Shown one piece after another: positions 1 through 6,405 of a DNA stretch of 64,000 nt. This stretch comes from CAJFUR01 sp904420575. Lineage in GTDB: Bacteria > Actinomycetota > Coriobacteriia > Coriobacteriales > Eggerthellaceae. The DNA lies in the NCBI GenBank assembly GCA_965119745.1, contig OZ221973.1, positions 2,108,001 through 2,172,000 on the forward strand. The letters are read 5' to 3'. Position 1 is the stretch's first letter. Each line of letters opens with the position of its first letter. The notes under the pieces are model-generated. The model searched no databases. It saw nothing but the letters and a program-made list of their open reading frames with translations, and was not told the DNA's origin. Position numbers and translations under genes: made by a program.

Positions 1-24
1 GAGAGCACCTGAGGAGGTGTGCAC

Positions 25-1263
25 ATGGAAACAGAGGCCACTGTTTCAGAGTTTCAGGAATTGCTGTCATCCCGTGGAGTGACGCGGCGCAGCTTCATGA
101 AGCTTTGTGGCGCCATCGCAGTCGCGGCAGGCTTGTCAGAGCTTGCGGCACCGCGCGTGGCGCAGGCCCTCGAAGGATCCGTGATCGGCGCGACGAAGGG
201 TAACCTGTACCCCGTCATCTGGATCGAAGGCGCTTCGTGCACGGGCTGCACGGAGTCGTTCGCCCAAGTGGAGTCGCCGGATCCTGCAAGCGTCGTCCTG
301 GAGTTGATCTCCCTCAACTACTCGGAGACGCTGTCTGCGGCTGCCGGCCATTCAATGGAAGAGGCCAAGGCGCAGACCATCAAGGCGGGCAACTACATCT
401 TGGTGTACGAGGGGGCCGTGCTGGAGAGGTGGGAAGGCCAGGCCTTGCGCGTGGCCGACAAGCCCGGCACGGAGCACCTGCTCGAAGCCGCCGCGAACGC
501 CAATGCGGTCGTGGCCCTGGGTTCCTGCGCCGTGAACGGCGGCTGGATGGGCGCTCATCCCAACTCCGCAGGCGCTCTTGGCGTGCAGCAGTTCCTGGAG
601 AAGAACGGCATCGACAAGCCGGTCGTGAACGTCCCTGGTTGCCCGGCCAACCCCGAGTGGCTGGTGTCGGTGCTCGTGGACGTCGTCATGATGGGCAAAC
701 TGCCCGACCTCAACGCCGAGAACAAGCCGGCAGGCATCTTCAACCAGACCATCCATGACAACTGCGAGCGTCGCGGACACTTCGAGAACGGCGAGTTCGT
801 CTACGAGTTCGGCTCGAAGGAAGAGGCTTTGGGCTACTGCCTGTACCCGCTGGGATGCCGCGGTCCTCAGACGAAGGCCAACTGCGGCGTCACGCTGTGG
901 AACAACCGCCGCAGCTGGTGCGTGCAGGCCGGCACGCCTTGCATCGGATGCTGCGAGGCCAACCCCAACGACCCGGGCCACAACTGGGTCGAGGTCAACA
1001 CGCCGTTCTACAAGCGTCACCGCGACCTGCGCATCGGCGACTGGATGGTCCAGCCCGGCACGATCGCGCTCATCATCACTGGCGTCGTGGCCGGCGCCCT
1101 GGTGGTGCACGGCTTCGGCATGAAGATCACCGGCCGCATGGACGGCGGCGCGGACTTCGAGAAGGTGCGCGGCTGGGACGCCAAGCATCCTGACAAGTCC
1201 ATCGGCAAGTACGACGCCGAGACGAAGAACGACACCGACGATTCGGAAGGAGGTCAGGCCTAA
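25..1263 (+). CDS. hyaA: [NiFe] uptake hydrogenase small subunit, Tat-exported
   Basis: Electron-transfer subunit of a periplasm-facing, membrane-bound group 1 type [NiFe] hydrogenase that oxidises H2 and passes electrons through Fe-S clusters to the cytochrome b partner. A twin-arginine signal is visible (RRSFMKLCG, residues 21-29, then a hydrophobic h-region). The proximal-cluster CTGC motif is at residues 72-75, further Cys-rich cluster motifs lie in the C-terminal half, and a C-terminal hydrophobic anchor precedes the polar tail. I start at the ATG at 25 because GAGGAGG at 11-17 is well spaced for it; a GTG at 19 would be too close. It is followed directly by the large subunit. The gene could be part of a longer operon beginning before the window. 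The family call is secure. Confidence 0.95.
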   Translation: METEATVSEFQELLSSRGVTRRSFMKLCGAIAVAAGLSELAAPRVAQALEGSVIGATKGNLYPVIWIEGASCTGCTESFAQVESPDPASVVLELISLNYSETLSAAAGHSMEEAKAQTIKAGNYILVYEGAVLERWEGQALRVADKPGTEHLLEAAANANAVVALGSCAVNGGWMGAHPNSAGALGVQQFLEKNGIDKPVVNVPGCPANPEWLVSVLVDVVMMGKLPDLNAENKPAGIFNQTIHDNCERRGHFENGEFVYEFGSKEEALGYCLYPLGCRGPQTKANCGVTLWNNRRSWCVQAGTPCIGCCEANPNDPGHNWVEVNTPFYKRHRDLRIGDWMVQPGTIALIITGVVAGALVVHGFGMKITGRMDGGADFEKVRGWDAKHPDKSIGKYDAETKNDTDDSEGGQA

Positions 1264-2910
1264 ATGACACGTTCAGTTATCGATCCGATCACCCGCATCG
1301 AAGGTCACCTCCGCGTCGAGATGGAAGTCACGAACGGCAAGGTGTCCGACGCCTGGGTGTCCGGCGGCTGTTTCCGCGGCATGGAACTGGTGGTCGAGGG
1401 CCGCACGCCCGAAGACGCTGCCCAGATCGTGCAGCGCATCTGCGGCGTGTGCCCGGTGTCGCATTCCCATGCGTCCACCATCGCCGCCGAGAAGGCCTAC
1501 GGCATCGAGATTTCCAACAACGCGCGCATCATCCGCAACCTCATCGAGGGCGCACAGTTCCTGCACAGCCATATCCTGTGGTTCTACAACCTGGCTGCGC
1601 TCGACTACGTGAACCCGCTCAACGCCCTCGACGCCGACGTGGCCGACGCCTATGCGCTCGCGCAGGAGGCCAACACGTCCATGAACAGCGACCTCGGCGC
1701 GCTCAAGGAGCGCCTGAAGAAGTTCGCCGACAACGGGCAGCTGTCCATCTTCTCGGGCAATTGGTTCGACGCAGAGGACGGCACCGGCTACAAGCTTCCG
1801 CCCGAGCTCGACCTCATCTGCACGGCCCACTACCTGGAGGCCCTGAAGATGCAGGCCAAGGCGTCCGAGGTGGCGGCCTTGCTGGGCGGCAAGATGCCCC
1901 ACGTCATGACCGTCATCCCCGGCGGCACGTCCTTCGTTCCCACCGAGCAGAAGCTCGACGACCTGAAGTACCTGGTCGACGAGATCTACGACTGGGTTGA
2001 GTCGACCATGATCCCCGACACGCTGGCCATCGCGCCGACCTACAAGGACGCGCTGGAGTGGGGCAAGGGCTGCGGCCGCTATATCGCCTGGGGCGTGTTC
2101 GAGAACCAGAGCATGGAGATGAACGACCGCTACCTGCCCGCCGGCGTGCTGGACGACGGCCTGAAGATCTCCGACGTGGAGGAAAGCAAGATCACCGAGT
2201 ACATGGGCCATTCGTGGTACAAGGGCGAGGAGACGCACACCTCCCCGTACTTCGTCACGGAACCCGAGTTCACGTCCTACGACGTGAACGACCGCTACAG
2301 CTGGATCAAGTGCCCCGCCTACGACGGCAAGCCCTACGAGGCCGGCGGGCTCTCCCGCATCCTCGTGGCCTACAAGCGCAACGTGCCGTTCGTCGTGGAG
2401 CAGGTCAACGGGCTGCTCGAGGCCCTCGGCGCGCCCGGCAACGTGGCCGCCGCCCAGTCGACGCTCGGCCGCACCGCCGTGCGCCAGATCGAGTCGCTCT
2501 ACATCGCCGGCCTCATGAAGGAATGGGTGGGCGAGCTCGTCGAGGCCGTGAAGGGCGGCGACAGCGAGTACTTCCGCAAGCCCGCCACCATCACGGGTTC
2601 GGGCACGGGCTTCTGGGAGGCCCCGCGCGGCGCCCTCTACCACAGCGAGAAGGTGGTCGACGGCAAGATCGAAGGCTACCAGATCATCATTCCCACCACG
2701 TGGAACGCCGCCCCGCACAATGCCAACGGGGAGAACGGACCCATGGAGGAAGCCTTGATCGGCGTGCCGGTGGGCGACATCGAGAAGCCCATCAACGCCC
2801 TGCGCACCGTGCACAGCTTCGACCCGTGCACCGCTTGCGCCGTGCATGTGACCGAGCCGGCGACGGGCAAGAGCTTCGAGACCGTCACGAGTCCCTGGGG
2901 GGTGAAGTAA
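1264..2910 (+). CDS. hyaB: [NiFe] uptake hydrogenase large (catalytic) subunit
   Basis: Carries the Ni-Fe active site that splits H2. The N-terminal L1 motif RICGVCP has metal-ligand cysteines at 60 and 63. The C-terminal L2 motif DPCTACAVH has cysteines at 522 and 525 and the His at 528 after which maturation proteases cut, leaving a 20-residue tail to be removed. The tail is present here, so this is an uncleaved precursor. The length of 548 aa is normal for the family. The start codon follows the hyaA stop without a gap. The subunit itself has no export signal and is expected to hitch-hike on the Tat signal of HyaA after nickel insertion. Confidence 0.96.
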   Translation: MTRSVIDPITRIEGHLRVEMEVTNGKVSDAWVSGGCFRGMELVVEGRTPEDAAQIVQRICGVCPVSHSHASTIAAEKAYGIEISNNARIIRNLIEGAQFLHSHILWFYNLAALDYVNPLNALDADVADAYALAQEANTSMNSDLGALKERLKKFADNGQLSIFSGNWFDAEDGTGYKLPPELDLICTAHYLEALKMQAKASEVAALLGGKMPHVMTVIPGGTSFVPTEQKLDDLKYLVDEIYDWVESTMIPDTLAIAPTYKDALEWGKGCGRYIAWGVFENQSMEMNDRYLPAGVLDDGLKISDVEESKITEYMGHSWYKGEETHTSPYFVTEPEFTSYDVNDRYSWIKCPAYDGKPYEAGGLSRILVAYKRNVPFVVEQVNGLLEALGAPGNVAAAQSTLGRTAVRQIESLYIAGLMKEWVGELVEAVKGGDSEYFRKPATITGSGTGFWEAPRGALYHSEKVVDGKIEGYQIIIPTTWNAAPHNANGENGPMEEALIGVPVGDIEKPINALRTVHSFDPCTACAVHVTEPATGKSFETVTSPWGVK

Positions 2911-2911
2911 C

Positions 2912-3598
2912 ATGGCACATCTCGCACATTACCGCGAAGCGCATCCCCTGCCGTTCGTCATCACGCACTGGATCAACCTGGTGGCCATGATCCTGCTCAT
3001 CGTCACGGGCTTCGCCATCCACTTCCCGTTCTGGCCGTACTTCATGGGCATCGCCCGCGGCGTGCATGTGTTCTGCGGCTTCGTGCTGTTCATCAACTGC
3101 ATCGTCCGCCTCGTCATGGCCTTCTTCGTGAAGTCCTCGCCGGCGGGCGGCACCCGCGCGCAGGTGACCGACTACAAGACCTGGCTGCCGCAGGCCGACA
3201 ACCGCCATCAGCTGGGCGCGTGGATCCGCTACTACCTGTTCTTCAAGAAGGACCATCCGCTGGGTGCCAAGCTGGGCGTGCCGCAGAAGATCAGCTACCT
3301 GCTGATCCCCATCCTCATCATCGTGATGTTCTACACGGGCCTGTGCCTGTGGGCCCCGACGATGGACCTTGGGTTCTTCGCGGCCGGCACGAACCTGGTG
3401 GGCGGCCTCATGTCGATGCGCATCATCCACTACTTCATGATGTACGTCTTCATTGTCTTCATGTTCATCCACATCTATCTGGCGAACATCGAAGGCATCT
3501 CGCCGACGCTCCTCATGTTCTTCTGGAAGGAGCACGGCGGCCTGGTCTACGATCCCGAGAAGCACACGATCGTGGGCGAGGACGACCTCAGGCATTAA
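2912..3598 (+). CDS. hyaC: Hydrogenase cytochrome b subunit
   Basis: A 228-aa integral membrane di-haem cytochrome b of the HyaC/HupC type, which anchors the hydrogenase and passes electrons from HyaAB to the quinone pool. At least four strongly hydrophobic helices are visible. Candidate haem-ligand histidines sit in or near helices: THW near residue 19, GVHVF near 52, IIHYF near 176 and FIHIY near 188. The ATG follows the hyaB stop by one base, so the two are translationally coupled. The open frame ends just before a very strong hairpin (3603-3630), which may separate the structural genes from the accessory genes. Confidence 0.93.
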   Translation: MAHLAHYREAHPLPFVITHWINLVAMILLIVTGFAIHFPFWPYFMGIARGVHVFCGFVLFINCIVRLVMAFFVKSSPAGGTRAQVTDYKTWLPQADNRHQLGAWIRYYLFFKKDHPLGAKLGVPQKISYLLIPILIIVMFYTGLCLWAPTMDLGFFAAGTNLVGGLMSMRIIHYFMMYVFIVFMFIHIYLANIEGISPTLLMFFWKEHGGLVYDPEKHTIVGEDDLRH

Positions 3599-3602
3599 TC
3601 TG

Positions 3603-3630
3603 GTTCCGCTGGCCGTCAGGCCAGCGGAAC
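3603..3630 (+). terminator. Perfect 12-bp hairpin after hyaC (no T-tract)
   Basis: GTTCCGCTGGCC (3603-3614) and its exact complement (3619-3630) flank a GTCA loop, four bases after the hyaC stop. No run of T follows, so this is not a standard intrinsic terminator. It could be a Rho-dependent or partial terminator, or a 3' stabiliser that makes hyaABC mRNA more abundant than the downstream genes. Confidence 0.55.
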
Positions 3631-3643
3631 TGCTCGACGCTGC

Positions 3644-3743
3644 GGGGCGCTCTGGCACCGAATCTTGACCCTTGTGCAGAACTCGGCGCGTACCGAAGTA
3701 CGCTTGGTTCTGCACGGGGCAACCTTCGGCACCAGGGCGCCCC
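3644..3743 (+). repeat. 100-nt nested inverted repeat between hyaC and the next gene
   Basis: Three nested paired arms are visible. Outer arms 3644-3662 and 3725-3743 match at 16 of 19 positions. Middle arms GTGCAGAAC (3674-3682) and GTTCTGCAC (3707-3715) match perfectly. The inner hairpin GCGTAC-CGAA-GTACGC spans 3688-3703. Together they would fold into one long, tapered stem-loop. It may be an intergenic repeat element or a structured RNA controlling the accessory hydrogenase genes. I cannot tell which from a single copy. Confidence 0.6.
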
Positions 3744-3799
3744 TCGCTGACTTTGTTGGACCCGTTCGGGTTGCATGCTTCCGAAAACAAGGAGTTGAA

Positions 3800-4228
3800 G
3801 TGGCAGAGCTGACGGACGAGCAGATCGCGTGCGAAGAGGAGTTCCTTTCGGGAATGCCGCCCTTGAACGTGGGCGCGCTGTTCCTCCCTCCCATCTGGGG
3901 GCCGGCGCACGGCATGTGGGCCACCATCCTGTTCTATCCCATCTGGCTGTTCGCCGACAACATGTTCTATGCGGCCTATGCCGAGCCCACGGCGCTGTCC
4001 CTTACCGTGGCGGTGGTGGTGTTCCTGACGCTGACGGCGGGCACCGTGGCCTTCGCGCGGCTGGGCCAGCCGTTCGCCGCCCACCGCGCCGCCCTGCGCG
4101 GGGTGGACAAGGCGACCTACCTGCGCCGCGAGAAGGTGTGGGCCGTGGTGTGCGTGGTGGTCGGCTGCCTCATGCTGGCGGCGGCCACGTACTACAACCT
4201 GGTCGTCCGCCCGAACCTGGGAGCGTGA
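3800..4228 (+). CDS. Small membrane protein in hydrogenase operon
   Basis: Unrecognised 142-aa protein. About 25 acidic N-terminal residues are followed by a stretch with LPPIWGPAHG (around 30-39) and three hydrophobic segments (roughly 40-57, 64-84 and 112-133), so it is likely an integral membrane protein. I start at the GTG at 3800 because GGAG at 3791-3794 is correctly spaced. The frame stays open upstream to 3665, but that part is the palindromic repeat and is unlikely to be coding. It lies between hyaC and the maturation protease, so a role in hydrogenase assembly, anchoring or quinone coupling is plausible but unproven. Confidence 0.7.
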   Translation: MAELTDEQIACEEEFLSGMPPLNVGALFLPPIWGPAHGMWATILFYPIWLFADNMFYAAYAEPTALSLTVAVVVFLTLTAGTVAFARLGQPFAAHRAALRGVDKATYLRREKVWAVVCVVVGCLMLAAATYYNLVVRPNLGA

Positions 4229-4233
4229 GGAGC

Positions 4234-4875
4234 ATGGTGCAGGAGCATGCCGGCAGGCACGCGGCGGATGCGGGGGGGCGCGGGCCGGATGACGCTCGGG
4301 AGCGTGAGACGGCAGATGCGGGGAAGCGCACGGCTGCGGATGCCGCACTGAAGCGCACGGCCGCCGTCTTCTTCGTGGGCAACAAGCTCATGCTGGACGA
4401 AGGCGTGGGGCCGGCTGCCTACGAGGAGCTGCAGCAGCGCTACGACGTGCCCGAGAACGTGCTGCTGTTCGACGTGGGGTGCATGAGCATGGACATGTTG
4501 CCCTACGTGCGCGACTGCGACGTGGTACTGACGGTGGACGCCGTGGACGGCACGGGCGAGGAACCCGGCACCGTGTTCCGGTTCCCTCCCGACGCCATGG
4601 CGCGGGCAGCCGGCGCGCGGGCGTCGCTGCACGACCTGAAGCTGGCGGACCTCTTCGATGCCGCTTTGCTTCTTGGCTACGAGGCAGAGGGCTACTGCCT
4701 GGGCATGCAGGTGGAGAACATGTCGCCCGCCGAATACACCGTGGGACTCACGCCGAAGGTGTTCGCTGCCCTTCCATTGTTGGTGGAGACCGTGGCGGCG
4801 GAGTTGGACCGCCGTGGCTTCCCGCTCTCTCCCAAAAAAGGGGCTGCGCACAACAGCGCGTCATCGGACGCGTAA
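4234..4875 (+). CDS. hyaD: HybD/HyaD-type hydrogenase maturation endopeptidase
   Basis: Predicted peptidase that trims the C-terminal tail of the HyaB precursor after nickel insertion. The core begins near residue 43 with FFVGNKLMLDEGVG. Candidate nickel-sensing ligands are E56, D102 and H133. Their spacing of 46 and 31 residues is exactly that of E16, D62 and H93 in E. coli HybD. The protein is 213 aa, longer than the usual ~160, because of a ~40-residue low-complexity N-terminal extension rich in Arg, Ala and Asp. I start at the ATG at 4234, preceded by GTGAGGAG, which overlaps the end region of the upstream gene by spacing of only five bases. Confidence 0.9.
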   Translation: MVQEHAGRHAADAGGRGPDDARERETADAGKRTAADAALKRTAAVFFVGNKLMLDEGVGPAAYEELQQRYDVPENVLLFDVGCMSMDMLPYVRDCDVVLTVDAVDGTGEEPGTVFRFPPDAMARAAGARASLHDLKLADLFDAALLLGYEAEGYCLGMQVENMSPAEYTVGLTPKVFAALPLLVETVAAELDRRGFPLSPKKGAAHNSASSDA

Positions 4876-4876
4876 A

Positions 4877-4907
4877 GGTTCCCTTTTGAGTCTCTCCGCC
4901 GGGAACC
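4877..4907 (+). terminator. Possible hairpin at end of hydrogenase operon
   Basis: GGTTCCC (4877-4883) and GGGAACC (4901-4907) flank a 17-base loop immediately after the maturation-protease stop. The stem is short and lacks a following T-run, so it is only a weak terminator candidate. Confidence 0.35.
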
Positions 4908-4968
4908 GCAGGGCTTATGCTGGACGTCGATACAGGAGCATACGCCTTTGCGGAAGGAGCTTCGTCCC

Positions 4969-5388
4969 ATGGACATCCATACGATCAGCGCCTACGAGAC
5001 CACGGCCTCGAAATTCTTCGGCTGCTTGGAGGAATGGAAGATCGATCTGGCCCTCGACGTGCGGCTGAAGAACACGAACCAGCTGGCAGGGTTCACGAAG
5101 CGCGACGATCTGGCCTATTTCGTGAAGCGGCTCACCGGCGCGGAATACAAGCACGACCTCTTGTTCGCGCCGGCTCCCACCCTGTTCGAGCGCTACATCC
5201 ATGGCAACATCGACTGGGACGCGTACGCATCCGCCTATCGGGACGACCTGCGCGAGCGCAACGCCATCGAGCAGTTCTTCGACCGTTACGGCGACAAGCG
5301 GTCGGTTGCCCTCGTCGGCACGGCCACCCGCGCCCGCCGTTCGCATGCGGAGGTCTTGAAGGAAATGCTGGAAGAGGCGCTCGACTAG
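4969..5388 (+). CDS. DUF488 family protein
   Basis: A 139-aa cytoplasmic protein. It has the DUF488 layout: an N-terminal strand (HTISAYE), a helix and then a second strand with LALDVRLKN near residues 29-37, where the family usually has a DVR motif. The biochemical function of the family is not established. I chose the ATG at 4969 because AAGGAG (4954-4959) is nine bases upstream; a TTG at 4948 lacks such a site. It stands alone between the hydrogenase operon and the convergent carD-like gene. Confidence 0.75.
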   Translation: MDIHTISAYETTASKFFGCLEEWKIDLALDVRLKNTNQLAGFTKRDDLAYFVKRLTGAEYKHDLLFAPAPTLFERYIHGNIDWDAYASAYRDDLRERNAIEQFFDRYGDKRSVALVGTATRARRSHAEVLKEMLEEALD

Positions 5389-5397
5389 GAGAGAAGC

Positions 5398-5415
5398 GTG
5401 CCGCGGGCGCGGCAC
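5398..5415. terminator. Hairpin between convergent DUF488 and carD-like genes
   Basis: Perfect 7-bp stem GTGCCGC/GCGGCAC with a GGGC loop, ten bases after the DUF488 stop and 30 bases from the end of the convergent gene. It is symmetric, so it could serve both strands, but there is no clear T-tract. Confidence 0.45.
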
Positions 5416-5444
5416 CGCCTCGTTTCGGCGTGTCCTTCGTGCGT

Positions 5445-5993
5445 TCAGGAACGCCGCCGCCGTTTGGCCTCCGCCTGCTTGACGCGTTCGACCAGGAAGT
5501 CCTTCACGTTTTCGCGCGGGATGCCAAGCGACACCGACAGTTCGTCGCACAAGAGTCCCTCGGCCAGATCGAAGTACTTCTTGTCTGTGGCCGTGATCTG
5601 GCGCCCGGCGCCTTCGCGGCGCACGGTGCGCTCGTGCACGGACTTCATGATGGGGACCAGGTCTTCGGGCGCGAAGGTCTTCAGGCGCCGGTCGTACTCT
5701 TCCCTGACCCGCCGCTCCAACACCGTGGGCGTGTTCGCGCCGAGTTCGAAGGAGTTTTCGTCGATGCCGTCGGCGTCCGCGATGGAGTCGACGAGCGCGA
5801 GCGCCTCCTTTTTGGTCATGACGGGGCGCAAAGTGGGGAGATGCGCCTCTTCGGCAGAGACGAACAGCTTGAGGGAGTTCTGGAACAGCGCGTGCAGTTC
5901 CAGATAGTCCTTGCCGTCGTAATAGTCTTCGCGCACGGCAGCCACCTCGCAGACGTGGTGGCGGTAGACGACGAGGGATCCCGGTGCGTACAT
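5445..5993 (-). CDS. CarD-like RNA polymerase-interacting regulator
   Basis: A 182-aa protein with the CarD/CdnL layout. The N-terminal RNA-polymerase-interacting domain begins MYAPGSLVVYRHHVCEV (residues 1-17) and resembles the RID of Mfd; it is followed by a helical, basic C-terminal domain (from about residue 70). CarD proteins stabilise open complexes at rRNA and other promoters. I chose the inner ATG at 5993 because GGAGG sits six bases upstream and the family begins here. A longer frame to 6041 has no such site. A TATAAT box lies 140 bases upstream. Confidence 0.85.
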   Translation of the reverse strand: MYAPGSLVVYRHHVCEVAAVREDYYDGKDYLELHALFQNSLKLFVSAEEAHLPTLRPVMTKKEALALVDSIADADGIDENSFELGANTPTVLERRVREEYDRRLKTFAPEDLVPIMKSVHERTVRREGAGRQITATDKKYFDLAEGLLCDELSVSLGIPRENVKDFLVERVKQAEAKRRRRS

Positions 5994-6133
5994 AGGCTGC
6001 CTCCGAACAGACGGGTCGATTGGACGATGCGTCGATTCCATCGCGTACCCGTGAGAGCCGGGAGGGGCAAGGCTTTCGCCGTGCGGCGCCCCGTCCGAGT
6101 CAGTGCAGAGTGACGGCGCAGAACGATACCGTC

Positions 6134-6142
6134 ATTATACCA
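6134..6142 (-). promoter_or_regulatory. Extended -10 promoter for carD-like gene
   Basis: On the minus strand TGGTATAAT reads as a TG-extended -10 element (TATAAT at 6139-6134). No good -35 is visible. It would give a leader of about 130 nt ahead of the carD-like gene. Confidence 0.5.
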
Positions 6143-6192
6143 TTTCCCGCCCGATCCGGCTTGGTCGGCCCTGGCCCGCTCGCCCGACCCCT

Positions 6193-6405
6193 TCAGCGGA
6201 CGGACAGGGCGAAATACACGATCTGGTTGCGGGCCTTTTTCAGCAGGCCGGCGTGGGTGTCCGTGGGCAACGAGCCTTTCTCGTGGCGTTGCAGGCTTGC
6301 CAGGCCGATGCCCAGAAGGGCAGGGAACTGGCGTTGGGACATGCCGTAATCCTCCCGCAACGCCCGGATGGCCTCGGGGCTGGGAACGTCTTGAAGCTTT
6401 CTATG
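6193..6405 (-). pseudogene. MqsA/YgiT-like antitoxin HTH fragment, no start codon
   Basis: After a stop codon at 6408-6406, a 70-codon open frame runs to TGA at 6195-6193. It encodes a C-terminal HTH recognisable from PSPEAIRALREDYGMSQ, LLGIGLASLQRHEKGSLPTD and AGLLKKARN, the pattern of MqsA/YgiT-type antitoxins. The zinc-binding N-terminal domain is absent and no start lies upstream of the HTH. The only internal ATG (6342) falls inside helix 1-2. It begins within a few bases of the end of the helicase gene, which suggests a deletion junction. Translation from 6342 is possible but would give an incomplete HTH. Confidence 0.65.

Noticed and set aside
352..1188. Long antisense open frames opposite most genes (for example across hyaA, hyaB, mfd and priA)
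   Set aside because: They come from the GC-rich third-codon bias of the real genes, read as low-complexity Arg/Ala/Gly/His-rich proteins with no motifs, and have no ribosome sites.
3665..3799. N-terminal extension of the small hydrogenase-operon membrane protein
   Set aside because: It lies entirely in palindromic repeat sequence, and a correctly spaced ribosome site supports the GTG at 3800.
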